Source: Unio delphinus (lineage: Eukaryota > Mollusca > Bivalvia > Unionida > Unionidae). From it: 64,000 bases of DNA. The notes beneath the pieces were generated by a model that made no database searches, was not told where the DNA came from, and was given only the letters and a program-made list of their open reading frames with translations. Numbering within the stretch: position 1 is the stretch's first letter; every line of letters begins with the position of its first letter. Shown here one piece after another: positions 19,216-36,635 of this stretch. The position numbers and the translations under genes were made by a program. The stretch lies in the NCBI GenBank assembly GCA_029339505.1, contig JAQISU010000033.1:4539001-4603000 (forward strand), written 5' to 3'.

Positions 19216-20384
19216 AAGCACTGTGCTCTTCGTATTTAATCATTTTGTCCGAGCGCTCCGTTTCAAGGTTTAACTGGGCATGTATTTTACTGGCTGTCAT
19301 AAAGTCGCCATCATACTCATAAAACAGATATCTTACAGTCGTATGCTTCAAATGAGAGAGGTTAGATGTAATTTGAACAGACAAGGTAGAAGGTCTCTGG
19401 TGTATAATGCACAAAGCTGATTATCATTTAATTTGAAAGTTTAACATAAATAGACAGTTTATTCCGTTCTGGTTGTGTTATTTACAAACTTTTCATGCCA
19501 GCATATTACATGTCTACAGCATTGGTCTCTATTAGAATATTAAACTGCCGTTTTAATACCTCATGTGTTAATTGAAAATTGTTTAGACTTGTAGTTCCCT
19601 CACTTATAAATGCACTGCGTTTCGTTCAAAGAGATTTTCTAGAGATACCATTAAGGTATTTCTACACAAATCTCGTAACTCATGCACAGGTGTCGTCTGA
19701 CCGTAAGATGACTGAAGTGAGTCTAATATGCTCGAAACGTTTGGTCAGAAGGATGTCTCCAATGGAAAAAGAATCAACATTAAAGAGGCTGTCAGATGCT
19801 CTGCACAAATACATACTTCATATTTCACAATGCCACTTTATTGGCTTCGATTTTGGCAGAATTGTTAAATATCACAAAAATATTAATCCCTTGCGACATT
19901 TCTACTGTCAGAATAAAGGTCGCCATAAGGAGTGCAGTATGAATTGGGTTTGGGTACTAGGGCCATCGCTAGTGTTAATCACCATGGTGATCAATTTCCT
20001 CTTCCAAAGACTGGAGGCACAAATAAGAGATACAACGTGTGAAATGTGAGAAAGGCATGCCTTTCAGTGAAGCCAGGACATGGAATCCACAACTCCATTG
20101 AACACTGCAGACAAATCATATGAGAAAGTCGCTAAAAAACACTTTTCAATATTTCCGTCTACCTAAACAGATATTGCTTCGCCACACAATGAGACCAATT
20201 TCAACGATTCCTCAAAAACAATTACAAACAGCGACGCAAAGAAAAAACAAATAACACATAAAGTCAAACTCAGCAACAAAAAGGAAATTCAATTGCATTT
20301 GCGAATAACTGTTTCATCCTGTCCACAGGAAAGTACCAAACGTTTTCAGCAAGAGATTGAGTATTCATACTTCAAGTGAAATCA

Positions 20385-20590
20385 ATAGACTATACATACT
20401 TCAAATAGTCATATCAATAGACTATACATACTTCAAATGGTCATATCAATAGATTATACATACTTCAAATACTTCAAATAGTCATATCAATAGACTATAC
20501 ATACTTAAAATAGTCATATCTATAGACTATACATACTTCAAATAGTCATATCAATAGACTATACATACTTCAAATAGTCATATCAATAGT
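20385..20590. repeat. 32-bp minisatellite
   Basis: About seven copies of a unit containing ACTATACATACTTCAAATAG and TCATATCAATAG, one with a small internal duplication. Confidence 0.85.
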
Positions 20591-21267
20591 TTAACAGGTT
20601 TGGAAGTATAGAGAGTATAAAAGCTGGCGAAATCTCTCGTGTAATACCACAGAAATCCCATAATTCTACCGTTTCAATAATCATCTTGTATGACAAGATA
20701 ATTAATTGACATGACAGCAAGATGAGTATTAAGGAAAAAGAAACCTCATTGTATCCAATTTAATATCAGTAATGCATTATATGATATAAACTTACGCGTA
20801 TACAGTACATATAAAACCTTCTTATACCATTCTCAATCGTGCATAGAGGTGTCATTTTGAAGATTGGAAGTGATTTTTGTAAGTCCTGTATTAATGACTC
20901 TCTAGATTATATACATGGATATACACTTAATGATATTTTAGATCAATGTGTTTTGAGTTATATCGATGATTTTCTTAACCACCTGACACAGAGATTAGCT
21001 TAATTTAAATTTATTTGCAAAATCCATAATATCTATGGACTCTGATATAAATATGTAGACATGTTAAGGTACTCAATGGTAGACTGACTATCCAGTAGTA
21101 AAGATCGTTACATAACATGTATTGCAAATCATGACAGCAGTGTAATGGGTCACGTGGTAGCTTCAACTCAACTGTTGAGAAGTTTTGAATGACTGGCAGA
21201 TTTGAAACCACTCATATCCCTATCTAATTGGCTTAATTTCGTCAACCAATCTATTCATGTCATTGAC

Positions 21268-21313
<46 letters not shown>

Positions 21314-22217
21314 ATATTTGAATAGAGTAGAATAAATTTTTCTCTGACTGTATGAGCAGCAATGAAAATCATTGCAATCTGCTACATGTAAAGTATCACT
21401 GAATATGCCAAATAATCTTGGTATATTTATATGAAAATGTTTGTACAGTGATAGACGTAACACTATAGCCCCATGGAGGTTGTACGCTCCGAGAATTGAT
21501 AACAACAGTAATAAACGCAAAATGGTATAACTTCAGTTACTAAACACACATAGCCTAAAAGGAAAAAATTGTTTATTTAGACGCCAATGTTAGTAGTAAA
21601 ACTCCGTTACATAATTTTGTGCAAAAAACAAAATTTTACAAAAATAACTGTCACGTTCGTGTTCAGTCGAAAACTAAAACAAGATAGCTTCGACAAGTTC
21701 TAAAGAAAACAGTACATTAAATTAATAAAGTCATAAAGCAATGGTACGATTACTTTCAATGGTACGATTACTTTCAATGGTACGATTACTTTCGATAGTA
21801 CGATTACTTTCAATGGTACGATTACTTTCGATAGTACGATTACTTTCAATCGTACGATTACTTTCGATCTTTGTTGAATTGAGACAAAAAGAAGCAAACA
21901 ACTATACTTGATACTGGATTAATATATAAACAATTATAATATGCTGATTTAGCAATCAAGAAAACTTAAATTTCCTAGAAGAACTAGATACAATGTCATA
22001 TATGGTACATATATACAAAGCTACACAAGTGCTTTATTCTGAACAGGCGGAAGGATAGAGTTTGATAAGGCTTAGTGATATATCGAAGTCATCAGACCCA
22101 AATGTGTGTTCTTACGCCGCATCAAACGCGCTTTCTACCCACTCCCACAACCCGGAATAAAATACATCACTGGTTTTGCATTTATTGTATGTCCTATTTT
22201 TATTCTCTCATTCTTTT

Positions 22218-22317
<100 letters not shown>

Positions 22318-24566
22318 AAGCTGTGTCATCTGTCTGTCTGCATTGCAGATAGAGATATAATGAATTATATTAGAAGTTTTTAAAATATTGTATTAGACAT
22401 ATACAAGTTTAAAGAACAGTCATGGGCAAGTAGTTTTTTTCCTCACTTCTCAAACGGAAAATAGGTTTTGGATAAGTAAATGATGCTTTTCCTTACACCC
22501 AACTTATTGAGTACACACACACACTACGTATTGAGCACATACCTCCTACATACTGAGTACACACAATCTACATTTTAAGTACAAATACTCCAATATTAAG
22601 CACTCACATTCTACTTTTCAGTATACATGATCTACTTATTTAGTACACCCCTTACTTATTGATAACACCCCGTACTTATTGAGTTCACAAACTGCTTATT
22701 GAGTAGGCACACTCTACTTATTGAGTACAAACCCCTTACTTAATGAGCACACGCGCTCTAATTATTGGGTATACTCATTCTGCCTATTGAGTACGCACAC
22801 TCTACTTATTGAGTACACCCCCTACGTATAGAGAACACACCTTACGTATTGAGTACACACACACTACTTATTGAGTACACACCCCTTAATTAATGAGCAC
22901 ACGCGCTCTAATTATTGGGTACACGCATTCTGCTAATTGAGTGCACACTCTACTTATTAAGTACACACACTGCGTATTATATACACACTCTGCTTATTGA
23001 GAACATGCACCCTACGTGTTGAGTACACATACTCTACTTATTGAGTACGCACACTGAGCTTATTAAGTACACAGATATTTCTTACTGAGTACGCAGACTC
23101 TACTTACTGTGAACATCTACTCAACTTATTAAGTACACACACTTTACTTTTTGAGTACACATTCTACTTCCAAGGAAATTTCATAGATTAATAGTAATTA
23201 AAAATATCCAATATTTAACAGAGAGATAATTAATTTACAGTACTTTCAAGTTCTATATTTTACTTCTGTCATTTAATGCCAATAAATTAGTGAGCATATA
23301 ATTTTAAGAAAATTAAGATGCGGTCTCTTTCTAACATACATCATTGATCTTTGATATTCATTTGGATATTTTAGCACGAAAATTATAAACAACGTTTTAT
23401 GGAGTTCATCTCTATTTTCTGCTAGAACACTCGCAAGAATTTAAAATGCAAACATACACTTCTCTGCACCTACCCCAATGAGGGAAAGGTCTCAAGAATT
23501 TTGTAACATGGTGTACATTTAAATTTGTATCACATTCTGCGGCTTCTGTGAGTCTGATAGTCACCATTGATCTTGGAAATGATTGTCAGTTTTATCGTCA
23601 GATTGTATAACCAAATTCGATTCCTTTCAAGCATTTACAGACTAAGGCAGATTCTTGTTTAAAAATTATTTCTGAAGAAATATGCATTCCATAATTTGAA
23701 AACTCTGAAATTGAAATGAATATTTTGTGAGTTTGGAATTTTATATGATTTACATCGTAGATTGTGTCTCCGCCATGTCATCATTGCTATAGCTGGAACC
23801 AGATCAACGAGTGCACTGTTCAAAACTTTTGCAATAAATAAGAGTATTAAATACTGGAATAAATACCGTTTTAAACCGACACCCTAAATGATAGTTACTT
23901 TTCTCAGTATATGTTTCCATGTAATTCTTGATAATAAAAACGTTAAATATGCATCAGAAATAAATGATGTTTAAAGATTATTATAACGCTGTTGTTCTCA
24001 ATTAATATCGATAATATCCACTGAGTGTGATTTGAATCTTCATTTGTGCATATTATATGAAAAGAGTCTACATATACATGTACCCTGGAATAGTTATCGC
24101 TACTATTGGTACGTGATTTTTAAGAAATTGGATGATGCCAGTAAGTGTATTTGGCAGGTAAAGTAACAAATTTGTTATTTTTAATAGAGCTGGCTACGAT
24201 TGGATGACGCATGAAATTTAATGCAAAACTATCTATAAAGAATTGACTATATTGACCCTTTGATATAAATGTTCGTAAGTATCATCTCAAGTATAAAAAA
24301 TAGGTGAAATTTCAAGTTTTAAAGATGTGTATACTGTAATCCAGTAACAAATTAGTCAAAGATGGATATATTCTGTTTGTTCTCCAAAGTGGGTATGGAC
24401 ATTTTCCTTTGCTATTTGCTGGTAGCCTGCAATTCTGAAAGATCTTCATGTTCTGTTCTGTTCTTGGGACGAATATGACGTTATGACATTATATTTGATA
24501 TCAAAAGATGCAAGGAAACGAGCATAGTTTTGGCAGCATATTAAATCGCTATATTAGCTTACACAA

Positions 24567-24688
24567 CATGGTAGTTATTCGATAAACTGAGGATTTAATG
24601 CGAAGCATGGTAGTTATTCGATAAACTGAGGATTTATTGCGAAACGCGGTAGTTATTCGATAAACTGAGGATTTAATGCGAAACATGG
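24567..24688. repeat. 39-bp unit, three tandem copies
   Basis: GTAGTTATTCGATAAACTGA followed by GGATTTAATGCGAA occurs three times here but once in copy A, so it expanded after the duplication. Confidence 0.85.
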
Positions 24689-25490
24689 CAAGTAGAATAT
24701 TGAAGATTATTCATTTGCAAGGAGCACAAATGAAACCTTCTATTTATCACCTAAGAAAATTGCTAGTTTAATTTGACTAAACCTCAGAATAGTGTCACAC
24801 AACGATATTACTTTCAAAAGCATTCGAATCCTACAGTCGTATTCATTTGAGCATCATGACCTTATGGCATTACAGAATGTTATTATACAAATAATCGGTA
24901 TAAATTTACATATGAATATTAAGCTAAAGAAATATCATGACAGGGTTATATTAAATCAAATTAAAGTTTAGTCATGAGAAAATTCTTTTTATCTGATTCT
25001 ATATTCCCAAGTATGAACTGGTGTGGTGAACCTAATTAATATATACTCATAGACTCAAAAATTAAGAATCCGTACGGGTCGACGTGTAATTGTAGACTTT
25101 AGGTAGTAAGTGTTCTTCGGTGTTTAGGGTTCCTTCTTTGCCATTTTATAAATTCAGTCAATAATAAAGATGTAAGATGGTACATTTATATAAAAGTGGT
25201 GTTTCTAATATTATCTTTAAGACATTTCACTGGGAAAAATTAAGTGAAACGGTATCATGCCTTCATTAAAGTTATTCAGATGGAATATACATTTTCAAGT
25301 TCAACAATACAAGGTAAAAATGTTGTACAATGTTTTATCTGACCAGCTATATGCACTTAAAAAATACTTATATTGCATTCGGATATAAGAAAATTGTCAA
25401 TGTCAAAATGTACAGAAATAACAAAATGTTCCATTGCACCTCGAACCGCTTCTGTGTTTCATGATCTGGCAAGGGATTGACCGGGACCTT

Positions 25491-25625
25491 TCATCGGGAG
25501 AAGACTACTACTTCTGTATACGTTGTATCGGATGGGGAACCTCGGATGCCGTGGCTGCTGTTTTCATCCTGTGCGTTAGAACTGAACTCAAGCTCTACGT
25601 AGTTCAGCTCTTCAGTTTTGTTCAC
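25491..25625 (-). CDS. Receptor terminal exon with ITIM and ITSM
   Basis: Last coding exon of the Ig receptor gene on the minus strand: acceptor TTTTCGCAG before 25625, 44 codons, TGA at 25491-25493. The peptide contains LNYVEL (ITIM consensus) and TTYTEV (ITSM consensus) and ends VVVFSR. Its entry phase 0 matches the exit phase of the exon at 28610-28792. In vertebrate receptors, phosphorylated ITIM and ITSM tyrosines recruit SH2-domain phosphatases (SHP-1/2) or SAP-type adaptors. The presence of both motifs argues for an inhibitory or switch-type signalling tail; for this organism that is inference. Confidence 0.72.
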   Translation of the reverse strand: MNKTEELNYVELEFSSNAQDENSSHGIRGSPSDTTYTEVVVFSR

Positions 25626-28609
<2,984 letters not shown>

Positions 28610-28792
28610 ATGTACCCACACGAGGTTCATGTCATGCTGTAACCCAGAATAGAGAGGAGGAGACGGTAAAGGGAATTGTAAATCTTTCACCTGTGTATTT
28701 TCTGACTCAGTCTCCTCGTTAATACAGCTGTTTGAATTTGTGGTTGACGAACGTTGTTGAATTGCAGCATATGCGTTGTTGATATTCATATA
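28610..28792 (-). CDS. Receptor cytoplasmic exon 2 (YMNI, AYAAI, LYSGL)
   Basis: Minus-strand exon of 183 nt, phase 0 to 0: acceptor ATTTTTCAG before 28792, donor CAT|GTAAGG after 28610. The peptide starts YMNINNAYAAIQQR, is Ser/Thr/Asn/Glu-rich in the middle, and ends with FPLPSPPLYSGLQHDM and NLVWVH. YMNI is a YxN site of the kind bound by Grb2-type SH2 domains; AYAAI and LYSGL are Yxx(I/L) sites that miss the -2 residue of a strict ITIM. A Pro-rich stretch could bind SH3 domains. No protein family is recognised. Confidence 0.65.
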
Positions 28793-29232
28793 CTGAAAAA
28801 TACATATATTTTTACATTTTTAAGTATCTTGGTTTAATAAAAGTGTCCATAATTTATTATTGAAATTATTTGTTGAAAAAGTATGTCACATATCTTCTAC
28901 GAGTAATTGTAGCAATGACAAAAATACCATCATATACATGTTTCAGGTAGAAACTTGAAAATTAAGAAGCAAGAAACGACAGAAAACTATGGTCATTATT
29001 AGTAGCAGCAGTGTTATCGTCTTTGCAGCCTGCATCTCCCTATTTAATGTTAGTAAAACACCGCTTGGTGATGTCTGGGATCAAACTATGCTGCTCTCCA
29101 ACATCATTGACTCTTGAGTGCTTCGATTCGCGCGGAAATGTGATTCTCTGGATTTGAGTCGATGATTGAGATTTTACTGTTAAATATGTGTTGTCGATGA
29201 CGCACGCTGGCTAAAGACTTTTTTTAATTAAA

Positions 29233-29274
<42 letters not shown>

Positions 29275-30371
29275 TTTATTATTTGCCTTAATATGATCCT
29301 GTTATTTATCTCATATATGCGGAGCTGCCTAATATGATTCACATGCAAACGACAGACGAGGCCAAGAAAAAGTGTTATTGCTTTTCTGGACAACAGTCGA
29401 ACCTTTGCACAGGTTGACACGCCGAAGCAAAATGTTGTCATTTGTAACAAAAATGCTGAATCAAAGAAAAAAGTTTTAATATTTGATGGAGAAACAATCA
29501 ACCAAATAGTGACTAAGATCGCTAACCTGCCTCAATTGGCCCAATTAGCTAAATGCCATAGTAATTTGCAAGATTACTAGGTAAATAAAACTTTTTTAAA
29601 ATTAATTTGATCCACTTCATTATAGTGTTATATTTAATACAAGTCATTTACGGATTTGTGTTTTATTTAAAAGACGAACTGAATAATTCAAGTAAATTTA
29701 AAATGTATTTTGCCTGATTTTATTTTTTTGATTTTATTTGGTTTTATTTTATTAAGCGGTTTTGGAGACGAAGTTACTAGAATACGTTCTCTTTTTTAAT
29801 GAGGGCGGATCTATTAACAAAGCCTTGAGACGCCTTTAAGCAGAAAAGTTATTAGGTTGGCCCACAATTGTATTCAAATATATTCAAGAATAAACAGTTA
29901 CAATGACTTTTTTCTGTGTTTCGTAGCATTGACCATGTTTAATAGCAGATCCGAATATTGGCATAGATAATAAAAGGCTAATATACCAGGATTTGATGCT
30001 GTAATGTATCTTACAGGCTAGGAACAGATGCCATATTAGATAGCGGATTGTTAGCAAGGTAGATAATTAATAAGACAAGGAGCTAAAAATCTATGTGCTA
30101 ACTTTGGTTGAAGTATGGTCGGTGAAGTACAGTTTCAAAATCAATTTATATGTAGATAAATTTATATATGTCGGAAGGCATGTAGGTAGTAATTTTATGA
30201 TTTTTTTATATTTGAAATACACGAAAGTATGATATTCATACTGTTCATATTGATGGAAGGATAAAGCTTAAAAATAAAACAAGATAACATTTCTTGCTTT
30301 GCTAGTGTCACGGGGCATCTTAAGCCTCCAAAGTGTTAAAAAAAGTTGCGGAATACTATTGACTCCCGAGG

Positions 30372-30450
30372 TATGTATGTATGTATGTATGTATGTATGT
30401 ATGTATGTATGTATGTATGTATGTATGTATGTATGTATGTATGTATGTAT
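30372..30450. repeat. (GTAT)n microsatellite
   Basis: An uninterrupted tetranucleotide array. Confidence 0.9.
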
Positions 30451-30945
30451 TATATAAATAAGGAACATTACTATTTTATTCAAAATATAAAATATAGTAT
30501 TATAAAATTATAAATATAATACTAAAGAAATGCATTCCGAGACAATTATAAACCTGTAAAATTTGTTTTGTATTAAAACAAGACTATTGTTATGTGAATA
30601 AAATAATATCATTGGTGTAGCTATTACTTAAGCAACATTTAAAACAAAAAATACGTGATTATCATTTTATCAAGACAACACATCAATTCTACCTCCAGAT
30701 GGGATATAATCAATTTAAATTCGTATCGTATGTCACACATGCTACTTCCAAAGGGATATAATCAATTTAAACGCGTATCGTATGTCACACATGTAGTTAT
30801 AACATGAATCTAATACGTATCGAATATGCAAAGGCGTATAAAGTTAAGTATGCATTCTATGTATAATGTATTTATAAATTGATTTATGCGTTAAAGTAAG
30901 CAGGTGTGGAAGTATGTGTGTTTGCGAGTATGAGTCTGTTGCCAT

Positions 30946-31033
30946 GTATGTCCCAGTACTAGACATAACATAAACTGTCACACTGCAGACATCGTAGTGA
31001 TATGAAATTGTTAAAGCTACGTTAAAAATCCAA
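30946..31033 (+). mobile_element. SINE 3'-body fragment
   Basis: It matches the body of the SINE at 57181-57506 in opposite orientation: CACTGCAGACATCGTAGTGA followed by AATTGTTAAAGCTACGTTAA. The tRNA-like head is missing. Confidence 0.65.
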
Positions 31034-31171
31034 ATCACATTACACATATATTTCACTGCCCCCCCCCCCCCCCTCCCCCCAACATGAATCATGAATCAAT
31101 GGATGGAGAAAATCTAAATCATTGGTGAAACGTAACACAAAGAAGAATTTTTTGAAAATAAGTATACTTAC

Positions 31172-31311
31172 AACTTGTGATGCATCAGTGTCCAGAATAC
31201 TCTTGTTTCCATCAATATGTGTATCTGACTGTGGTATGTTGGTGTCCCTAATACTCTTGTTTCCATCAATAATTTTGCTAGACTTTCGAATCACTTGCGC
31301 ATACGTCATAT
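31172..31311 (-). CDS. Receptor cytoplasmic exon 1 (MTYAQV)
   Basis: Minus-strand exon of 140 nt, phase 1 to 0: acceptor CTGGAG before 31311, donor GTT|GTAAGT after 31172. With the last base of the transmembrane exon it reads GDMTYAQVIRKSSK. MTYAQV is close to the VTYAQL ITIM of vertebrate KIR-type receptors, but Met at -2 is outside the strict consensus. The rest contains two copies of a short repeat, IDGNKSI-x-DT. The acceptor lacks a strong pyrimidine tract, so its exact edge is less sure than the donor. Confidence 0.6.
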
Positions 31312-31359
31312 CTCCAGATAGATGAACATAAAACTTCGAATGGTTATTTCCTATTGTTC

Positions 31360-31417
<58 letters not shown>

Positions 31418-31419
31418 GT

Positions 31420-31461
<42 letters not shown>

Positions 31462-33531
31462 GACACTGAAAGCACAGAGAATAACAATAATAGTAGCGTA
31501 ATGGCAGCCTAAATCTATATGTTCTTTAGGTGCATTTCAGATGGAAAAGCGAATTTCAGATGGAAAAGCAAAGAATCGTAAATTGTAATGGACTACTTGC
31601 GTAAAATAATGTTGGCATACAGTTTGATTTAAAATGATGACTTGATAACCTGTTGACCTTTTTCTATAAACTAATCCTGTAGGCAATGCTATATATTATT
31701 AGATTATCAATATATATGTCTTTGATAGTGTTTCTGCTAATGTTGCTGATGATAAACTTGAATATCGGGAAAGCGAGGTAGTTTATACTTGCAAAATATA
31801 TAAATATAAAGAAAATATATGCATGTGAGAGATAAGATAAACGAACTCACCACTACGAATAGTTTCCGATGGTGATGGATGCTTTTGTTCATTTGTACTG
31901 CATAAGAAGGAAACTTTATGACTTTATAAGACTACTGATTTTTCTCGCACATTTATTTACTCACATTACTATGGTATTGGTGCATAGATATACGATTGAA
32001 AATGGCATGTAGTCAGTATAATCAATCATGAAATAGCTTACATAAAAATATCATAAACATTTTTCTTATTATCTTGTCCATGCATATTTTCTTTCCGATT
32101 TAATACCAAGGTGATCACAAGCATTTTATATCTAAACTCCGCAACAGTTTATCTTAAATCTGTAATACAAATCTTGAATGAAACGTTTCTGCGCGAGAAT
32201 TCCATTTCAAATAGGATTCTGGCAATAGAAGCATGACAATACAATAGAAGCATGACAACAGAAGCTTGACAATATAAACATGACAATAGAAACATGACAA
32301 TAGAAGCATGATAATAGAAGCTTGACTATAGCAGCATAACAATAGGAGCCAGACTCTTTCCTCTCATCATTATGCCATGACACATCAGACGAGCATACAG
32401 TTTATTTTATGTCTAATATAATTGCAATATATATGCAGATGTTTTAGGCTTTACTTTCATCTTTTATTATAATGCAGCGTTGAGGAGAGAAAAGAAGAAA
32501 ATATTCTGAATCAATGTCTGATCAATCATTTTAATTTCTTCCAGAATTTTATATGTTCGTATTTCTTTGACAGATGAAGTGGGTAACATGCATACAGTTG
32601 TAGAGAGTTCCCTTTTGAATGAAATATCTGCAAAACGGTCGATTCTTGAAAAATTAACAGTTACAGAATATATATAATTTAAAGTACTATATATTTCATT
32701 TCAAAAAGTAGAATGAAAAGCATTACCTTCTTATTTCTAAATTTGGCTTATCTACCAAAGAAAAGAAAAGAATGAACATTAATTCATTGCATATTTTTAG
32801 ACCTTCAATCAGTATTTTATATATTAGATAAATAAAAGTAGGATGAAATGATAACATGAAATACTCAATAAATTTAACTTCACTTTTAATAATATAAAAC
32901 AAGAACAGGCTTAAAGTTTGAATGTGACTGGTAAGTTTCAAACCGGAACCCATTAGTATGAAGGGAAAAAACATTTGTACAATTACGACTTGGCTCTAGA
33001 GGAGGTTATTTGAGCACAGTCTCCTGTCCTACTTACTAACGTGGAGGTTTAACAGCTAAAGTCAAATGCAACAATCTAAATAGTGTGTTCAATACAACCA
33101 CAATTCCACGCTTGAGCAATCCGAAAATTGTGTTCAATGCAACCACATTTTTAAGTTTAAATAATCCCAACATTGTGTACAAAACAACCATAATTACTGA
33201 AGTAAATCTAGCTTCGGTTGCCGGCCTCCAGAATCGGGCGATTCTGTTTTAAAAAGATCGATGATGCATCGGACATAGCTCTAAAGTCATCAATATCATT
33301 AAATACAGTCGATGACTTTTAGAACTGAGACAACAAGCATGGTACCCAAGAAAGAAAAATATAGTATTTATCAATGAATAAATGGTATACTGAGTGAAAT
33401 AAATAATGAATGATTCTTACTAAGGTAATACTGGAATGGATTACAATTGAACACAGCTTTTAATATTTAGTTTCGTTACGTCTTCGGCTCATCTGATGCT
33501 TTAACTATCAAATATTAGATGACCCTATTAC
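31312..33531. other. Intron of the receptor gene
   Basis: It contains (ATA)n 31360-31458, a 16-bp minisatellite AATAGAAGCATGAC (about 32225-32345) and three diverged copies of a roughly 50-bp unit with GTGTTCAATACAACCAC (about 33080-33195). No exon is seen. Confidence 0.5.
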
Positions 33532-33687
33532 CTGTACGTCCTTTCTGTCGCTTCCTTCGTATCAATATAACGACTACAATCAAAGCAATCAAGGCCACGC
33601 AGACGAAAACGGATACGCCAGGGACCACATATTTCTCTAATGAACTACCAGTTAGGTCTTCATTTGGTGGATTGAAAAGAGGAAGAT
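33532..33687 (-). CDS. Receptor transmembrane exon
   Basis: Minus-strand exon of 156 nt, phase 1 to 1: acceptor TTTTCATTTAG before 33687, donor ACAG|GTAATA after 33532. The peptide has a short extracellular stalk (LPLFNPPNEDLTGSSLEKY), a hydrophobic helix (VSVFVCVALIALIVVVILI) and a basic stop-transfer segment RRKRQKGR. This places the N-terminal Ig domains outside the cell and the tyrosine motifs inside. Phases match the upstream Ig exons and the downstream cytoplasmic exon. Confidence 0.8.
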
Positions 33688-36152
33688 CTAAATGAAAATT
33701 AGTAATACTAACGTAAGGTGTAAAATCGGTAATACTTCTGAATATCAGGTGCAAAAGTCCCAGCATTTTAACCTCCGTTTCTACCAATATATAAATCTAG
33801 AGTTTAAACATCTGCTTACTACAGTTTAAAAGAGATTTAAATTTCAACCAATCAGGTCACTGAATTTTAGACTCGAAGTCCAAACTAAAGTTTTGTTGAT
33901 TCAATAATACCTACCTTCTAAGACGGACGATTAATGGTTCCTTATGGACGAAAGACTAGTTGTAATAATTCATGACAGACGTTTGCTAGTAGTCACCAAC
34001 TGAACAAGAAGTGCAGTAGATTCAGTCCTTTTATTATCAAAAACCCAGTAATATCCACAATCTTTAGTCCTGGGACCAAATCTGAACACTTACACTTTAT
34101 TCAATGCGTTATCTGTCCCATACACTAGATAATGTTGATCATGCAAGGTTCAAATTCGCCACTTGTTTAGATTGGTAACTGTGGCCAAATTTATCAGAAA
34201 TAAAAGATTTTAAACAATTATCCCAGTTATCAATTACAGAGTATTTTCTTTGTGAAAGGTCAAGATAAACAGGTTTGATATTCATTCATAAAGAATTCAT
34301 TAAATCATACTTAGGACTTTCATAGCCTCTTAACTGTAATTACAGAAAAATAGGAAGTATAAGACCATTGATACATATCAATAGTGTCTTTATTATTTCT
34401 ATCACAAAAGGAAATAATGGGGAAATAGATTCTTTAAAATAACACATGCATGTATGTGTGTCCGAACTTTAATCGGTAACAAAGCTTAATGTATTTGTGA
34501 AACGGGATGGGAGGTAAGGTATAAACCGAACAGTCATACTGCACCCAGATTAATCAATTATATCACTACCTTCGTCCACACACAACACAAATGATGAACG
34601 ATGTTCTAGATATTGCCAATGAGACGTTCTGGTATTTTAATTTAAAGATAAAATTCATTCGCAGTGAATATAATTTATGACTTAAGTGTTCAGGCATATA
34701 GCCCACTAGAAGGGATGCTATTTCGTTTAGGACATTGATCCAATATGATTCTTGAAGGAATTGTATTACATTTACTATACTGATCAACTATGATTCGTAA
34801 CAGTGTCTTTGAAAATACATTTACTACATTGATCCAATATGATTCTTCATGGCAACCTGAACTGATGCGCCACTTGTCTTCTAAAATGGCACTGTAGCAG
34901 TAAAATCAGCTGATGAAGATACAAGTGGCGGTATAGCAATGCCTTTAAAATAATTAGTTTCTGCGTTAGTATTTTAGTACGAACAACCAACTTTGATGTA
35001 CATGACATACCTTTACTTCGATCTCTTCCTGTTTTGCTGTGTTACTGCTCTATCTAATACACAACCACCCAGTTCTAATCAAAAGTTTGAAATGTATCGT
35101 ATTTACGACATGTAACACACTTTATGTGCTGCTGCATACCAGTCGAAACATGATCCTAAATATAATATTTTGTTTTAGAGCATCTGTTCCTGACCGTGTG
35201 ATATTTCTATCTCCACAATGTCCTCCAATCTGTAATCTAAATTCCTTGCTTTGTTCCATAACATTCAGCTAACGAACATTCTTTCCTTCAAATGAAGCCA
35301 TGAAAAATGTAAGAGGTGCTAGTTTTAGGTGCAAGTAGCCTAGACAAATATGAGAACTTGTGATCTTGTGAGTGAGTTGTTAAATTGGGGGTTCTACAAA
35401 ATCAGTGTCTGTTGCTGAGGATGATGCCTTCAGATAATTGAAGCGTCGTCTTTCATCCACTGAAGAAGTTTTTGATCGGTTTACCTGTCATCTTATAAAG
35501 TGTCTCAACCATCTATTTGACCTCATCTTCACAAAACTCGACCATTTTAAACATTTGCGAATATTGCAATGTCTCCGGCACAATGTAAAGATGGAATTTA
35601 TAACACTTTTAAGAACTCAATATATGATACAGTTCATCACAAAAATATTTTTACCCTGGCAACACAGTGAGTAATTTCAACACACCTTAAGGATGCATAC
35701 TATTTAGTCAATACGTTTATATAACCAAATATCTACATATATTCACACTTGTAGTCAAGTTGTACATTCTCAATAAAAAAGAACATACAATTATGTTGAT
35801 GTGAATTTGACTTAGTTGGATTTTCTCTAAAGTAAATTTTCACGGTAGAAATTAAGGCGTCTGTTCCTTACTACAAGTAATTACCATATTGGGTTCAGAA
35901 TCTGCGGCTTAAATCTAGAATCATGCATTTATCAGTACTATACTGCCCAATTTCATCTATAACCTAGGAATCAATAGCCCACCCACCCAACCTGAGCACT
36001 AGGGACGAACTCTGCACAGTAACGCTTTCTTCAGCATTGAATCATGTTTAAATCGGTAGCTGACGAGTGTGCGAGACACATATTCATCCTCAGCTTTAAA
36101 TTCACCATGTGGTTTAATTCATCATGAAACAAAGATAAACTCTGTCATCGTA

Positions 36153-36184
<32 letters not shown>

Positions 36185-36600
36185 ATTAGGATTTTTAGCG
36201 TAGGTTTAACAATTTTCAATCTTATTTCTACGATGACTGCAGTGAGGCAGTTTATAGTGATGTCTGTCATTGGGGCATTACGCCGACTTCATGCTGCATG
36301 ACGTCCCACACAGTCAAATTATCCTGCAACCAAGGCGACCAGTCCTAACACTAACCTCTTAATGTTGAGCGCCATGCGATGCAGCTGTTGGTACCATTTT
36401 TGAAAGTCATTGGTATGACTCTGCCGGGAATATAACCCACGATCTTCCGTAATTTAATGGAAAAAAGTAGGAATTAGGTACTAATGAAAAGGGGCGGTGG
36501 GAAGAAGTACAAATTTACCAATCTTACAATTCCAAATCGTCTAGGCGAATACAAAAGTTTGTTATTATTATTATTAATATTATTATTATTATTATTATTA

Positions 36601-36635
<35 letters not shown>

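Larger units (their letters stand above)
28793..31171. other. Intron of the receptor gene
   Basis: No exon is seen. It holds (TTA)n 29238-29283, (GTAT)n 30372-30450, a SINE fragment (about 30946-31033) and a C-rich run at about 31058-31078. Confidence 0.5.

Noticed and set aside
19579..20049. 156-residue plus-strand frame with a hydrophobic end
   Set aside because: No homology, splice context or second copy; I could not support it as a gene.
20385..20590. 32-bp direct repeats resembling a CRISPR array
   Set aside because: Repeats are directly abutting without unique spacers, and the context is eukaryotic.
30844..31092. 82-residue minus-strand frame with poly-Gly
   Set aside because: It lies over a SINE fragment and a C-run; no coding evidence.
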